From: Oscillospiraceae bacterium
GTDB taxonomy: Bacteria; Bacillota; Clostridia; Oscillospirales; Oscillospiraceae
Direction: 5' to 3'
Assembly: GCA_015068495.1 (NCBI GenBank)
Contig: SVKL01000011.1
Location: 1 to 62,252 of the forward strand
Length of the DNA: 62,252 nt
The notes beneath the pieces were generated by a model, which was not told the origin of the DNA, ran no database searches, and saw only the letters and a list, made by a program, of their open reading frames with translations. Both the position numbers and the translations under genes were made by a program. Below are positions 17,309-25,144 of the stretch, in pieces (the stretch's first letter is position 1; every line of letters starts with the position of its first letter).

Positions 17309-17437
17309 ATGTATTCTATGCAGTATGTACGTGGACATATTCAAGTTTATGATCAACAAGGGACATTCCTGTTTTCTGCTGATACAGAGCGGGAAGCCAG
17401 AGAGGAACTGGAGAACTATGCGAAATCTTCGTCTTGA
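17309..17437 (+). CDS. Small hypothetical protein (42 aa) ahead of truA
   Basis: A short open frame beginning MYSMQYVRGHIQVYDQQG is preceded by a near-perfect AAAGGAGG (17293-17300) 8 nt before ATG 17309. It ends in a TGA at 17435-17437, 20 nt inside truA. The product has a beta-rich N-terminal half, then an acidic helix (TEREAREELENYAK), and looks like a compact folded domain rather than a leader peptide. The strong SD and the overlap with truA argue that it is translated and coupled. I do not recognise a family. Confidence 0.6.
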   Translation: MYSMQYVRGHIQVYDQQGTFLFSADTEREAREELENYAKSSS

Positions 17438-18152
17438 TATTTGCTATGAAGGTACGCGCTACCGCGGCTGGCAACGTCTTGCAACCACAGACAACACCAT
17501 TCAGACAAAGCTGGAGCAGACGCTGAGCAGAATACTCGATGAACCCATTGAGGTTTCCGCAAGCGGCCGAACTGATGCAGGGACGCATGCTATAGGGCAG
17601 GTGGTAAGCTTTCACTGTGAAAGCACAATGCCCTGTGAGGAGATTCTTTCCCAGCTCAGGCGTTATTTACCGGAAGACATCGGCATATATTCCTGTAAGA
17701 ACGCATCACCGAGATTTCACGCCCGCTTAAATGCAAAAACGAAAACTTATAAGTATCGGGTTTGGAACAGCGAACAACCTTGCGTTTTTGATAGAAAATT
17801 TGTGTATGTAGACAGAAGACCGCTGGATTTGGAAAAAATGCGGCAAGCTGCCGCGTTATTTCTTGGAGAACACGATTTTGCGGCATTTAGCGCCAATAAG
17901 CGCTCCAAAAAGTCCACAGTTCGCTATATCCACAGCTTAAACATTGAAAGAGTCGGGGAAGAAGTTGTCTTTACTGTGACGGGAAACGGTTTTTTGCATC
18001 ATATGGTGCGGATTATGGTGGGAACGCTGCTTGAAGTTGGCTGTGGAGACAGAGCGGCGCAATCCATAGAAGATTTGTTTGAGGCAGAACGCGCCGACAC
18101 CGGCGCTCTTGTGCCGGCTTGCGGGCTGTGCTTAATGGAGGTAACCTATTGA
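17418..18152 (+). CDS. truA: tRNA pseudouridine(38-40) synthase
   Basis: TruA makes pseudouridine at positions 38-40 of the tRNA anticodon arm. The 244-residue protein opens with LRLDICYEGTRYRGWQ. The catalytic aspartate is in ASGRTDAGTHA near residue 54. It continues with HARLNAKTKTYKYRV and ends with GNGFLHHMVRIMVGTLLEVG near residue 190. ATG 17418 lies inside the preceding 42-aa ORF, with a GGAG at about 17409-17413; the upstream in-frame extension would lack a binding site. It overlaps the next gene by 4 nt (TTGA). Confidence 0.95.
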   Translation: MRNLRLDICYEGTRYRGWQRLATTDNTIQTKLEQTLSRILDEPIEVSASGRTDAGTHAIGQVVSFHCESTMPCEEILSQLRRYLPEDIGIYSCKNASPRFHARLNAKTKTYKYRVWNSEQPCVFDRKFVYVDRRPLDLEKMRQAAALFLGEHDFAAFSANKRSKKSTVRYIHSLNIERVGEEVVFTVTGNGFLHHMVRIMVGTLLEVGCGDRAAQSIEDLFEAERADTGALVPACGLCLMEVTY

Positions 18153-18490
18153 ACATTCAGATTTTTGGCAAAAGCAAATGCTTTGATACAAAGAAAGCTG
18201 AGCGCTATTTCAAGGAGCGCCGCATTAAATATCAAATGGTGGATTTACTGCGTTACGGGTTATCCGGCAAGGAGTTTGATGCTGTTTTACTTGGCATCGG
18301 AGGTGTGGATAATTTAATTGACTGGAATGGTAAGAGTCCGGAGATAACCCTTATGAAGTATATGGAGGATGTGCGGGCAAAGGAGGACAAACTCTTTGAT
18401 GATCCATCCTTAATGCGTACACCCATTGTACGTAACGGCAGGCAGGTAACGGTTGGTTACTGTCCCGAGATTTGGGAAAAATGGGATTAA
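18149..18490 (+). CDS. ArsC/Spx family thioredoxin-fold protein
   Basis: This 113-residue protein has the ArsC-like layout: beta-strand IQIFGKSKC, a cysteine at about residue 10, then DTKKAERYFKERRIKYQMVD, and the late LMRTPIVRNGRQVTVGY block, a Pro-containing loop of this fold. Arsenate reductases and the transcriptional regulators Spx and MgsR share the fold. There is a single N-terminal Cys with no CxxC, and no Spx C-terminal RNA-polymerase-contact region that I can recognise, so the function is open. The start is TTG 18149 with GGAGGT 6 nt upstream, overlapping the truA stop (TTGA). A strong terminator follows. Confidence 0.82.
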   Translation: MNIQIFGKSKCFDTKKAERYFKERRIKYQMVDLLRYGLSGKEFDAVLLGIGGVDNLIDWNGKSPEITLMKYMEDVRAKEDKLFDDPSLMRTPIVRNGRQVTVGYCPEIWEKWD

Positions 18491-18505
18491 TTCAATATGT
18501 AAACA

Positions 18506-18540
18506 AAGGCAGTTTCTACAGGTAGAAACTGCTTTTTTTT
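18506..18540 (+). terminator. Rho-independent terminator after the ArsC-like gene
   Basis: An 11-bp perfect stem GCAGTTTCTAC / GTAGAAACTGC with a 2-nt apical gap (AG, so the top pairs open) is followed by eight T. Confidence 0.92.
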
Positions 18541-18597
18541 ATGCAAAGATACTTATTGAAAATTAAGATGAACAATGGTATTATAGGAGGAAAAATA

Positions 18598-20040
18598 ATG
18601 CTTCGAGTTATGGATGCTATAAACGGTTTTCTATGGGGCGTTCCTGCGCTTGTTTTAATCTTATCGGTGGGACTCGTTCTGAGCATACGTACACACTGGG
18701 TGCAGCTGCGACTGTTTCCGGCAGCAATTCGGGCATTTATAACGCCTTTTCATAAGAAGGAAAAGGAAGACGGGATTTCTCCCTACCGTGCTCTGTGCAC
18801 CGCCCTTGCTGCAACAGTGGGCACAGGAAATCTTGCCGGTGTTGCCGGTGCGATTGCCATTGGCGGTCCGGGTGCAATTTTCTGGATGTGGATTTCTGCT
18901 ATCTTGGGCATGGTTACAAAATTTGCTGAGGCAACGCTGTCTGTTCGCTACCGCGTCAGAGACTCTGACGGACAGTATGTTGGCGGCCCGATGTATATGG
19001 TTCAGCAGGGGCTGTCGGCAAAATGGAGACCCGTTGCCTGTATCTATTGCTTCTTTGGTGTGGTTGCGGCCTTTGGTGTTGGTTCTGCAACGCAAGTCAA
19101 TGCTGTTTTAGGTGGTATCAACGGCGCTGTTAGGTCACTGGGCGGCCAGGAATCCTCGACTGTAAACCTTATAATTGGTGTTGCGCTTGTGCTGCTGATT
19201 GCGCCGGTGCTTCTTGGCGGTGCAAAGCGAATCGGTGCGGCAGCTGCATTTCTTGTGCCGTTTGCTTCTGTTTTTTATTTGCTTTTGTGCACTGCAGTTT
19301 TGCTGTTACGAGCATCCGAGATTCCCCAAGCATTTTCCTTGATTCTACAGGGTGCATTTTCGCCCAAAGCTGCTACCGGCGGCGTGCTTGGCTCTGCTTT
19401 TCTGGCATTGCGGATTGGAACCTCCCGGGGTGTGTTTACCAATGAAGCGGGAATGGGAACAGCCGGGATCGCCCACGGCTCTGCACAGGTCACCCATCCT
19501 GTTCAGCAGGGGCTAATGGGAATTATTGAGGTATTTATTGATACAATTGTGATTTGCACAATGACAGCACTGGTGATTCTGTGCAGCGGGATCGAAATTC
19601 CCTACGGTCATGACTTAGGAATCCGTATCACAGCAGACGCCTTTGCAAAAGTTCTTGGCAGTTGGGTAACCATACCGATTGCTTTGTCGCTGTGTTGCTT
19701 TGCAATTGCAACCGTAATCGGTTGGGGACTGTACGGGGCAAGATGTGCGCAATTTTTGTTTGGTGATAAAGCTTGGAAACGGTTTTCGGTATTACAAGCG
19801 GCATCAATCATAATAGGCGTTGTGTTAAGTACAGGAACTGTTTGGATTATGTCAGAGATTGCCAACGGTTTGATGGCAATTCCCAATTTGTTAATTTTAC
19901 TGCATTTATGTCCGGAGCTTGTTCGACTTACAAAAGAATATAGCAATGGATATACACAAAGGAAGGTTAGTGGTGTAAAAAATGAAAATATCAGAGAAAT
20001 CCAAGCTTTGTCAGCTGTCTCCTATGAGAAAGTTTCATAG
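18598..20040 (+). CDS. Sodium:alanine symporter (AGCS family)
   Basis: This 480-residue multi-spanning carrier belongs to the alanine/glycine:cation symporter family (AlsT/AgcS). It has the early VGTGNLAGVAGAIAIGGPGA block near residue 78, then FWMWISAILGMVTKFAEATL, the GGPMYMVQQGL segment near residue 135, and TNEAGMGTAGIAHGSAQ near residue 280, a signature of the family. It imports small neutral amino acids with Na+. ATG 18598 has AGGAGG 7 nt upstream. The 3' end overlaps the aminotransferase by 59 nt, so the pair is probably translationally coupled. Confidence 0.93.
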   Translation: MLRVMDAINGFLWGVPALVLILSVGLVLSIRTHWVQLRLFPAAIRAFITPFHKKEKEDGISPYRALCTALAATVGTGNLAGVAGAIAIGGPGAIFWMWISAILGMVTKFAEATLSVRYRVRDSDGQYVGGPMYMVQQGLSAKWRPVACIYCFFGVVAAFGVGSATQVNAVLGGINGAVRSLGGQESSTVNLIIGVALVLLIAPVLLGGAKRIGAAAAFLVPFASVFYLLLCTAVLLLRASEIPQAFSLILQGAFSPKAATGGVLGSAFLALRIGTSRGVFTNEAGMGTAGIAHGSAQVTHPVQQGLMGIIEVFIDTIVICTMTALVILCSGIEIPYGHDLGIRITADAFAKVLGSWVTIPIALSLCCFAIATVIGWGLYGARCAQFLFGDKAWKRFSVLQAASIIIGVVLSTGTVWIMSEIANGLMAIPNLLILLHLCPELVRLTKEYSNGYTQRKVSGVKNENIREIQALSAVSYEKVS

Positions 20041-21187
20041 TCTGGCGGTTAATGCAAAGAAATCCGGAGTAAAGGTGTATCACTTAAATATCGGTCAGCC
20101 TGACTTGCCTACGCCGGAAGTGTTTTTTCAGACAGTACAGGCTTTTCGGGATAAAACACTGGAATATGCTCCGTCTCCCGGAATACCGGAACTGATTGAC
20201 GCGATTCGTGAATATTACAAAAAACTTGGTGTCAACTATGATGCTGATGATATCTATATCACCACTGGCGGCAGCGAGGCTTTGCTGTATACTTGTTTGA
20301 GCATCCTTGACCCCGGTGATGAAGTAATTGTTCCGGAGCCGTTTTATCCAAACTACAGTACGTTCATCAATTCTGCCGGCGGTGTAATTCGTGCTTTGCC
20401 CACAACACCGAAGGAAGGGTACCGTTATGCCCACAGAGAGCGTATTGAAAAGCTGATTAACCAAAATACCCGTGCAATTATGATTACAAATCCGGGAAAT
20501 CCCACCGGCGTTGTGCTCACTGCCGAAGAAATGCGTCTGATTGCAGATATCGCCAAGGAGCACGATTTGTACATCATTTGCGATGAGGTATACCGTGAAT
20601 TCTGCTACGATGACAGCGGCAAAATTCCCTGTATGGGACGCTTTGCGGATGTTGCGGAAAACCTGATTATCATAGATTCTGTGTCCAAGCGTTTTTCCTC
20701 CTGTGGCGCAAGAATCGGCTGTGCAATAACGAAAAATAAGGAATTGCAGAATGCGTTGATGAAATTCTGCCAGTCAAGACTTTCGGTTGCAACCCTTGAC
20801 CAGCTGGGTGCAGCGGCGCTGTACGGTGTGGATGAAAGCTATATCAGAGCCTCTATTCGCGAATATAGACATCGAAGAGATATTTGCGTTGCCGGATTGC
20901 GAAGCATTCCCGGCGTGATGGTGGAAGAGCCTATGGGCGCCTTTTATCTGATGGCAAAGCTTCCTGTAGACGATACGGATAAATTTCAAAATTGGTTACT
21001 AACAGATTTTGAGGACAACGGGCAGACCGTTATGTTTGCTCCCGGCGCGCCGTTTTATGCAACCGTCGGAAGCGGCATAACAGAGGTACGCATCGCTTAT
21101 GTTTTAGAAGAAAAGGAACTAAAGCGTGCCTTGGAATTGCTGAAAATCGGCATTGCCCGTTATCGTAAAGAAGTGATGGGAGAATAA
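19982..21187 (+). CDS. Pyridoxal-phosphate aminotransferase, class I/II (aspartate aminotransferase-like)
   Basis: This 401-residue fold-type I PLP enzyme has the substrate-loop block LNIGQPDLPTPEVFF near residue 35, TGGSEALLYTCL near residue 97, NPGNPTGVVL near residue 166 and DEVYREFCYD near residue 200. The Schiff-base lysine is in DSVSKRFSSCGARIG near residue 230. Relatives act on aspartate, alanine or related amino acids, so the exact substrate is not settled. The start at 19982 is inside the upstream symporter gene, with GTGGTG a few nt upstream. The overlap with an alanine carrier suggests that imported amino acids are transaminated. Confidence 0.9.
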   Translation: MKISEKSKLCQLSPMRKFHSLAVNAKKSGVKVYHLNIGQPDLPTPEVFFQTVQAFRDKTLEYAPSPGIPELIDAIREYYKKLGVNYDADDIYITTGGSEALLYTCLSILDPGDEVIVPEPFYPNYSTFINSAGGVIRALPTTPKEGYRYAHRERIEKLINQNTRAIMITNPGNPTGVVLTAEEMRLIADIAKEHDLYIICDEVYREFCYDDSGKIPCMGRFADVAENLIIIDSVSKRFSSCGARIGCAITKNKELQNALMKFCQSRLSVATLDQLGAAALYGVDESYIRASIREYRHRRDICVAGLRSIPGVMVEEPMGAFYLMAKLPVDDTDKFQNWLLTDFEDNGQTVMFAPGAPFYATVGSGITEVRIAYVLEEKELKRALELLKIGIARYRKEVMGE

Positions 21188-21192
21188 ACGAT

Positions 21193-21227
21193 ACCCCCAG
21201 CCCATTGTTGGGCTGGGGGTGTTTTTT
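21193..21227 (+). terminator. Rho-independent terminator after the aminotransferase
   Basis: A 12-bp perfect stem ACCCCCAGCCCA / TGGGCTGGGGGT with loop TTGT is followed by GTTTTTT. Confidence 0.93.
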
Positions 21228-22359
21228 ATCCAATCAACGAAGTAGAAATGGTTTCTTTGCCGGTTTTGTAGGCAAGCTTCATATTTTTGAGCATTGCTTC
21301 TTCGGCCTGTACCATAATACCATTTCCCGGAGAAAGATTATAGGCAGCAAATACGGTATAGCTGCTGGCGGTGTCGGAGAGCACAATGCGTACATCCTGC
21401 ATAATACCGTCCGACTGAACCATATACATTTTTCCGTCTTTATTGGCTACAATTTCCGCGATATGCGCAAACGAATCCAAATTGACGCTTTCAAAGGGGG
21501 AAACGGTGTGCTTGCCGGTTGCGGTGGGACGCTCATCGGGAAGATAGTCAATGTGGATTAGATTCCTCAGCTTTTCGTAGGGGATTTCCACAGTGACAAC
21601 CCGCGAAGAATAGGGGGCAATCTCATAGGGAGCGAAGTAGAAGCAAAGTCCGGTTTGTGTGAAATACCAAGCTTCGTCCTGACTGGCATCTGCTTTGAAG
21701 CGATTGGTAACAGTCTGCTTATAATTGTCATACAGGTAGTCACCCTCAGCCATCTCGGTGAGTCCGTCCAGTACCAAATCTCTGAACATATCCGTGGTTG
21801 CGTCCTTTTGCATTATGCTGGCCAGTGTAAGCACATCGCCTGTTGCCAGATCATAGCTTGCAGACACACAAGTGATTTCAGGATGTCCCGCACCGCTGAA
21901 AACCACATTGTTGCCATAAAGACTTAAAACCTTGTGATCGATTCGTGTAGGACTGTAGGTGATATGATACAGATAAGGAGACCAGTTTTTATCGCCGGTA
22001 TATGCGGTTTTTGCCATTTCGGAGGTAGACTCAGCTGCCTGCCGTGTGCTGTCAACACGATTCAGAAAATCCACAATGATTTTGTCTGCGACCTGGGGTT
22101 TGTTGAGTACCAGAGACATATTTTGGTAGGTGTACTGAAAAAGCACAGTGCCGTCATCGTGGGTCAAATTCTCGGTGACAGGAGGAACAGAAACAGCAAT
22201 AAGCGTTGTGTCTTCTGTCAGTGTATCAACCTGTGTATTTTGGGTGGTGTTGGAGGTAGTGTTTTGGGGTTCATCGGTGGGATTCGGATTCTTCTTTTTA
22301 CAGGCGCACAAAGAAAATAATAAACAAGCAGCCAAAAAAACGCCAAGCAATTTTTTCAT
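21226..22359 (-). CDS. Lipoprotein with DUF4163/DUF3298-like (RsiV/PdaC-type) domain
   Basis: A 377-residue exported lipoprotein. A signal peptide with basic start MKKLLG and hydrophobic core ends in the lipobox L-C-A-C (lipidated Cys at about residue 20). A Ser/Thr/Asn-rich linker follows (about 22-50). The folded part (about 60-300) resembles the extracellular domain of RsiV and PdaC, with YSPTRIDHKVLSLYG, a SGAGHPE segment, ASYDLATGDVLTLASI and FAPYEIAPYSSRVVTVEIPY. RsiV-like domains bind muramidases or peptidoglycan in relatives. No sigma factor or deacetylase is adjacent, so the role is uncertain. The ATG at 22359 has AGGAGG upstream. Confidence 0.8.
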   Translation of the reverse strand: MKKLLGVFLAACLLFSLCACKKKNPNPTDEPQNTTSNTTQNTQVDTLTEDTTLIAVSVPPVTENLTHDDGTVLFQYTYQNMSLVLNKPQVADKIIVDFLNRVDSTRQAAESTSEMAKTAYTGDKNWSPYLYHITYSPTRIDHKVLSLYGNNVVFSGAGHPEITCVSASYDLATGDVLTLASIMQKDATTDMFRDLVLDGLTEMAEGDYLYDNYKQTVTNRFKADASQDEAWYFTQTGLCFYFAPYEIAPYSSRVVTVEIPYEKLRNLIHIDYLPDERPTATGKHTVSPFESVNLDSFAHIAEIVANKDGKMYMVQSDGIMQDVRIVLSDTASSYTVFAAYNLSPGNGIMVQAEEAMLKNMKLAYKTGKETISTSLIG

Positions 22360-22476
22360 AGAAAATCCTCCTAAGGATAATTCTTCAAATTCTTATTATA
22401 CTATATCATAATTCCCAGTGAAGGGCAATCATATTCTTCCGAAATTGGTAGCATTAACAAAATTTTCTAAATGCAC

Positions 22477-22505
22477 TTGATAATAAATTAATAATATGAT
22501 ATATT
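22477..22505 (+). promoter_or_regulatory. Sigma-A promoter of gdhA
   Basis: -35 TTGATA (22477-22482), a 17-nt spacer and -10 TATATT (22500-22505) with an upstream TGA lie 34 nt before gdhA. Confidence 0.75.
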
Positions 22506-22538
22506 GTGAAAATCTTATATTAATGCGGAGGTATGAAA

Positions 22539-23891
22539 ATGAACGCATACGTATCACGAGTCATTGAGGCGGTAAAGGCTAAGTATAGTCATGAGCCGGA
22601 ATTTGTGCAAACGGTGGAAGAGGTGCTGTCTTCCGTTGCGCCTATGATTGACCAGCATCCGGAGTATGAAAAGGCGGATTTGCTGACGCGAATGGTTGAG
22701 CCTGAGCGTATGTTTACATTCCGTGTGGTATGGACGGATGATCAGGGACAGACCCATACCAACACAGGCTATCGCTGTCAATTTAACGGCGCAATTGGTC
22801 CCTATAAGGGCGGCTTGCGTTTTCAGCCTAATGTGAATCCCAGCATCATCAAATTTTTGGGCTTTGAGCAGACATTTAAGAACAGCTTGACAGGACTGCC
22901 TATGGGTGGCGCAAAGGGTGGTTCTGATTTTGATCCGACAGGTAGATCAGATGCTGAAATTATGCGATTCTGCCAGAGCTTTATGACGGCCCTGTACCGC
23001 TATATCGGACCGGATGTGGATGTACCTGCCGGCGATATGGGTGTCGGCGGGCGTGAAATCGGTTATTTGTTTGGTCAATACCGGCGCCTGAAGGGCGTTT
23101 GGGAAAATGGTGTGCTTACCGGAAAAGGGCTTAGCTACGGCGGCTCTTTGAACCGTCCGGAGGCAACGGGCTATGGCGCTGTTTATTATTTGCTTGAGGT
23201 GCTCAAGCACGAGGGCGAAACAATCGATGGTAAGACCATCGCAATTTCCGGATTTGGCAACGTGGCGTGGGGCATTTGCAAAAAGGCTATGCAGCTGGGC
23301 GCAAAGGTCGTGACACTTTCCGGACCGGATGGCTATATTTATGACCCCGACGGTGTTTCCTCCAGCGAAGAAAAAGTGAATTATATGTTGGAAATGCGCA
23401 ATTCCGGACGCAATCGGGTGCAAGACTATGCTGACAAGTTTGGTGTGCAGTTCTATCCCGGCGAGAAGCCTTGGGGCGTAAAGGCAGATATTATTATGCC
23501 TGCGGCTATGCAGAACGATGTGAATATGGAGCAGGCAAAGCGGATTGCTGCCAATGGCGTCAAATACTATATTGAGGTCGCCAATATGCCCACAACAAAC
23601 GATGCGCTGTATTTCCTGATGGAGCAGCCCAATATGATTGTTGCGCCGTCTAAGGCTGTAAATGCCGGCGGTGTAGGTGTGTCCGGCTTGGAAATGAGTC
23701 AGAACTCTGAGCGCCTTGTATGGACTGCAGAAGAGGTAGATGAACAGCTGCACAAAATGATGATTAACATCCACAAGGTCTCTGCAGAAGCCGCTGAGGC
23801 CTACGGTCTGGGCTACAATTTGGTTGCAGGCGCAAACCTTGCAGGCTTCCAAAAGGTAGCTACGGCTATGATGGAGCAAGGAACCTTTTAA
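22539..23891 (+). CDS. gdhA: NADP-specific glutamate dehydrogenase
   Basis: GDH interconverts 2-oxoglutarate plus ammonium and glutamate. The 450-residue protein fits the hexameric NADP-type family. The catalytic lysine is in PMGGAKGGSDFDP near residue 128, with KGGLRFQPNVN near residue 90, PAGDMGVGGREIGYLFGQY near residue 165 and the dinucleotide motif SGFGNVAWG near residue 240. ATG 22539 (7 nt after CGGAGG) is preferred over ATG 22533, which lies too close to the binding site. It is flanked by its own promoter and a terminator. It is an entry point for nitrogen assimilation feeding proline, serine and asparagine synthesis seen nearby. Confidence 0.97.
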   Translation: MNAYVSRVIEAVKAKYSHEPEFVQTVEEVLSSVAPMIDQHPEYEKADLLTRMVEPERMFTFRVVWTDDQGQTHTNTGYRCQFNGAIGPYKGGLRFQPNVNPSIIKFLGFEQTFKNSLTGLPMGGAKGGSDFDPTGRSDAEIMRFCQSFMTALYRYIGPDVDVPAGDMGVGGREIGYLFGQYRRLKGVWENGVLTGKGLSYGGSLNRPEATGYGAVYYLLEVLKHEGETIDGKTIAISGFGNVAWGICKKAMQLGAKVVTLSGPDGYIYDPDGVSSSEEKVNYMLEMRNSGRNRVQDYADKFGVQFYPGEKPWGVKADIIMPAAMQNDVNMEQAKRIAANGVKYYIEVANMPTTNDALYFLMEQPNMIVAPSKAVNAGGVGVSGLEMSQNSERLVWTAEEVDEQLHKMMINIHKVSAEAAEAYGLGYNLVAGANLAGFQKVATAMMEQGTF

Positions 23892-23895
23892 CACA

Positions 23896-23932
23896 TAAAA
23901 AATGCCTCTGTTTTTACAGAGGCATTTTTTTA
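23896..23932. terminator. Bidirectional terminator between gdhA and pgsA
   Basis: The stem AAAATGCCTCTGT / ACAGAGGCATTTT is flanked by A and T runs. It serves gdhA on plus and the phosphatidyltransferase on minus. Confidence 0.92.
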
Positions 23933-23936
23933 TTGA

Positions 23937-24515
23937 TTATTCGTCCAAAGATTGAAATTTATTATCCATAAAGAAATAGGCAATTACATACTCGACAAAC
24001 GCAATCAACATAAACACAGCATCTACAGCAACAATAATGTTAACGGCCTTCGTGCTTAATCCCGGCAGCATTACCATAACGATCAGACTGATAAATAAAA
24101 CGGTTGTACATATTTTGCCGCTGATTAATGCGCCTTTCAGCATTTTTCCTTTGCGAAGGTTAATACTGCCGGCAATCAGCTGAAAGCTTTCCTTCAGCAC
24201 GAACAAGCCAAGTAAGTAACGCAGCGCATTGTATTTGACAGCGAGGCAGATAATCAGGGTGAGCTGTGTTGCTTTATCAGCAACGGGATCCAGAACCTTG
24301 CCAAGAGAGGTAATCATATTAAAGTGCCGCGCAATTTTTCCGTCAATCATATCGGTCAGACAGGAAACAGCAAGGATGCTGGCTGCCAAATAATAATCTG
24401 CGGAGGATTGTGCGTTTAGGTAAATAGCAACATATATTGGAATTAAAACCAAACGAAACAAGCTTAACAGATTGGGAACCGTAAAAATTTCTTTACGCCA
24501 ATCTTTAATAAACAT
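23937..24515 (-). CDS. pgsA: CDP-alcohol phosphatidyltransferase (PgsA-like)
   Basis: This 192-residue integral membrane enzyme has the complete CDP-alcohol phosphotransferase motif DG-x2-AR-x8-G-x3-D-x3-D: DGKIARHFNMITSLGKVLDP then VAD, near residues 58-80. It lies between hydrophobic segments, which form about six helices. PgsA makes phosphatidylglycerol-phosphate from CDP-diacylglycerol and glycerol-3-phosphate. The family also includes cardiolipin and phosphatidylserine synthases, so the acceptor is assigned by best fit. The ATG at 24515 follows TAGGAGGAATTAAA. Confidence 0.85.
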   Translation of the reverse strand: MFIKDWRKEIFTVPNLLSLFRLVLIPIYVAIYLNAQSSADYYLAASILAVSCLTDMIDGKIARHFNMITSLGKVLDPVADKATQLTLIICLAVKYNALRYLLGLFVLKESFQLIAGSINLRKGKMLKGALISGKICTTVLFISLIVMVMLPGLSTKAVNIIVAVDAVFMLIAFVEYVIAYFFMDNKFQSLDE

Positions 24516-24551
24516 TTTAATTCCTCCTATCTGTTGTATTCATTACCCTAT

Positions 24552-24580
24552 ATTATAATCATTCCCATCAAATGAATCAA
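24552..24580 (-). promoter_or_regulatory. Sigma-A promoter of pgsA
   Basis: On the minus strand, -35 TTGATT (plus 24575-24580), a 17-nt spacer and -10 TATAAT (plus 24552-24557) precede the gene. Confidence 0.8.
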
Positions 24581-24613
24581 GTAGTAACCGTAAATTATAC
24601 AAAAATTTTACAA

Positions 24614-25144
24614 TTATCTTGCTGACTGTCGGCTTGCGCTTAGGGTAAACTGTTTGACTAAGTATTTCCAAGTAATTTTATCTAATTCACCTGTTGGCGG
24701 GAGTCCTGCCAGAAACTGAAATGCTGCAAGTGCTTCGCTGGTCGGATTATCTAAAACCCCGTTGTGGTCTGGCTGACTGATGGATGGATTTTCATTTGAT
24801 AAGTGGGTAAGCATACTCTGCAAAAGATAGATATAGGCGTTGCTGTCGCCAACACGAAAGACTTCTCCCGGCTCCATAATGATTTCTATGGGCTCAGCTT
24901 TTCCAATGCGGACAAGCGCAGATTCGTATACTTCAACAATTTGCTCCCAAGTTGCGCTGTCAGTTATGCCTGTAATTGGCAGGCTGTATAATCTCTGGAA
25001 TGCCGTGACAGAATTCATCGTTGTTGGCCCATATATACCGTCCGGCACCAATGTGGGAAGACGCGGGTCATCCTCGGCAATGATACGTAACATAGTTTGC
25101 AAGCTGCGGATTGGTTGTTCAACAAAGGATTCACCCGGTTTCAT
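24614..25144 (-). CDS. Peptidoglycan-binding repeat protein (two PG_binding_1-like units)
   Basis: This 176-residue protein has no signal peptide. Residues about 10-75 form one PG_binding_1-like repeat (LQTMLRIIAEDDP, DGIYGPTTMNSV, then AFQRLYSLPITGITD). Residues about 95-165 form a second, more diverged one (LLQSMLTHLS, DHNGVLDNPTSEALAAF, LPPTGELDKITW). Each unit is introduced by an M-x-P-G-E-x-F segment. It overlaps the upstream gene by 4 nt (ATGA) and CAGGAGGTAG precedes the ATG. The function is unknown. PG-binding repeats attach enzymes to the cell wall or spore cortex, and the context with a SpoIID-like protein suggests a sporulation envelope role. Confidence 0.78.
   Translation of the reverse strand: MKPGESFVEQPIRSLQTMLRIIAEDDPRLPTLVPDGIYGPTTMNSVTAFQRLYSLPITGITDSATWEQIVEVYESALVRIGKAEPIEIIMEPGEVFRVGDSNAYIYLLQSMLTHLSNENPSISQPDHNGVLDNPTSEALAAFQFLAGLPPTGELDKITWKYLVKQFTLSASRQSAR

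Noticed and set aside
18556..18584. TTGAAA-N17-TATTAT promoter for the alanine symporter.
   Set aside because: The hexamers and spacing are good, but the predicted start would fall after the ribosome binding site (18586-18590), leaving a leaderless transcript without its SD.
22947..23894. A 315-codon open frame antisense to gdhA.
   Set aside because: It has the same explanation: opposite a strongly conserved gene, no SD, no domain.
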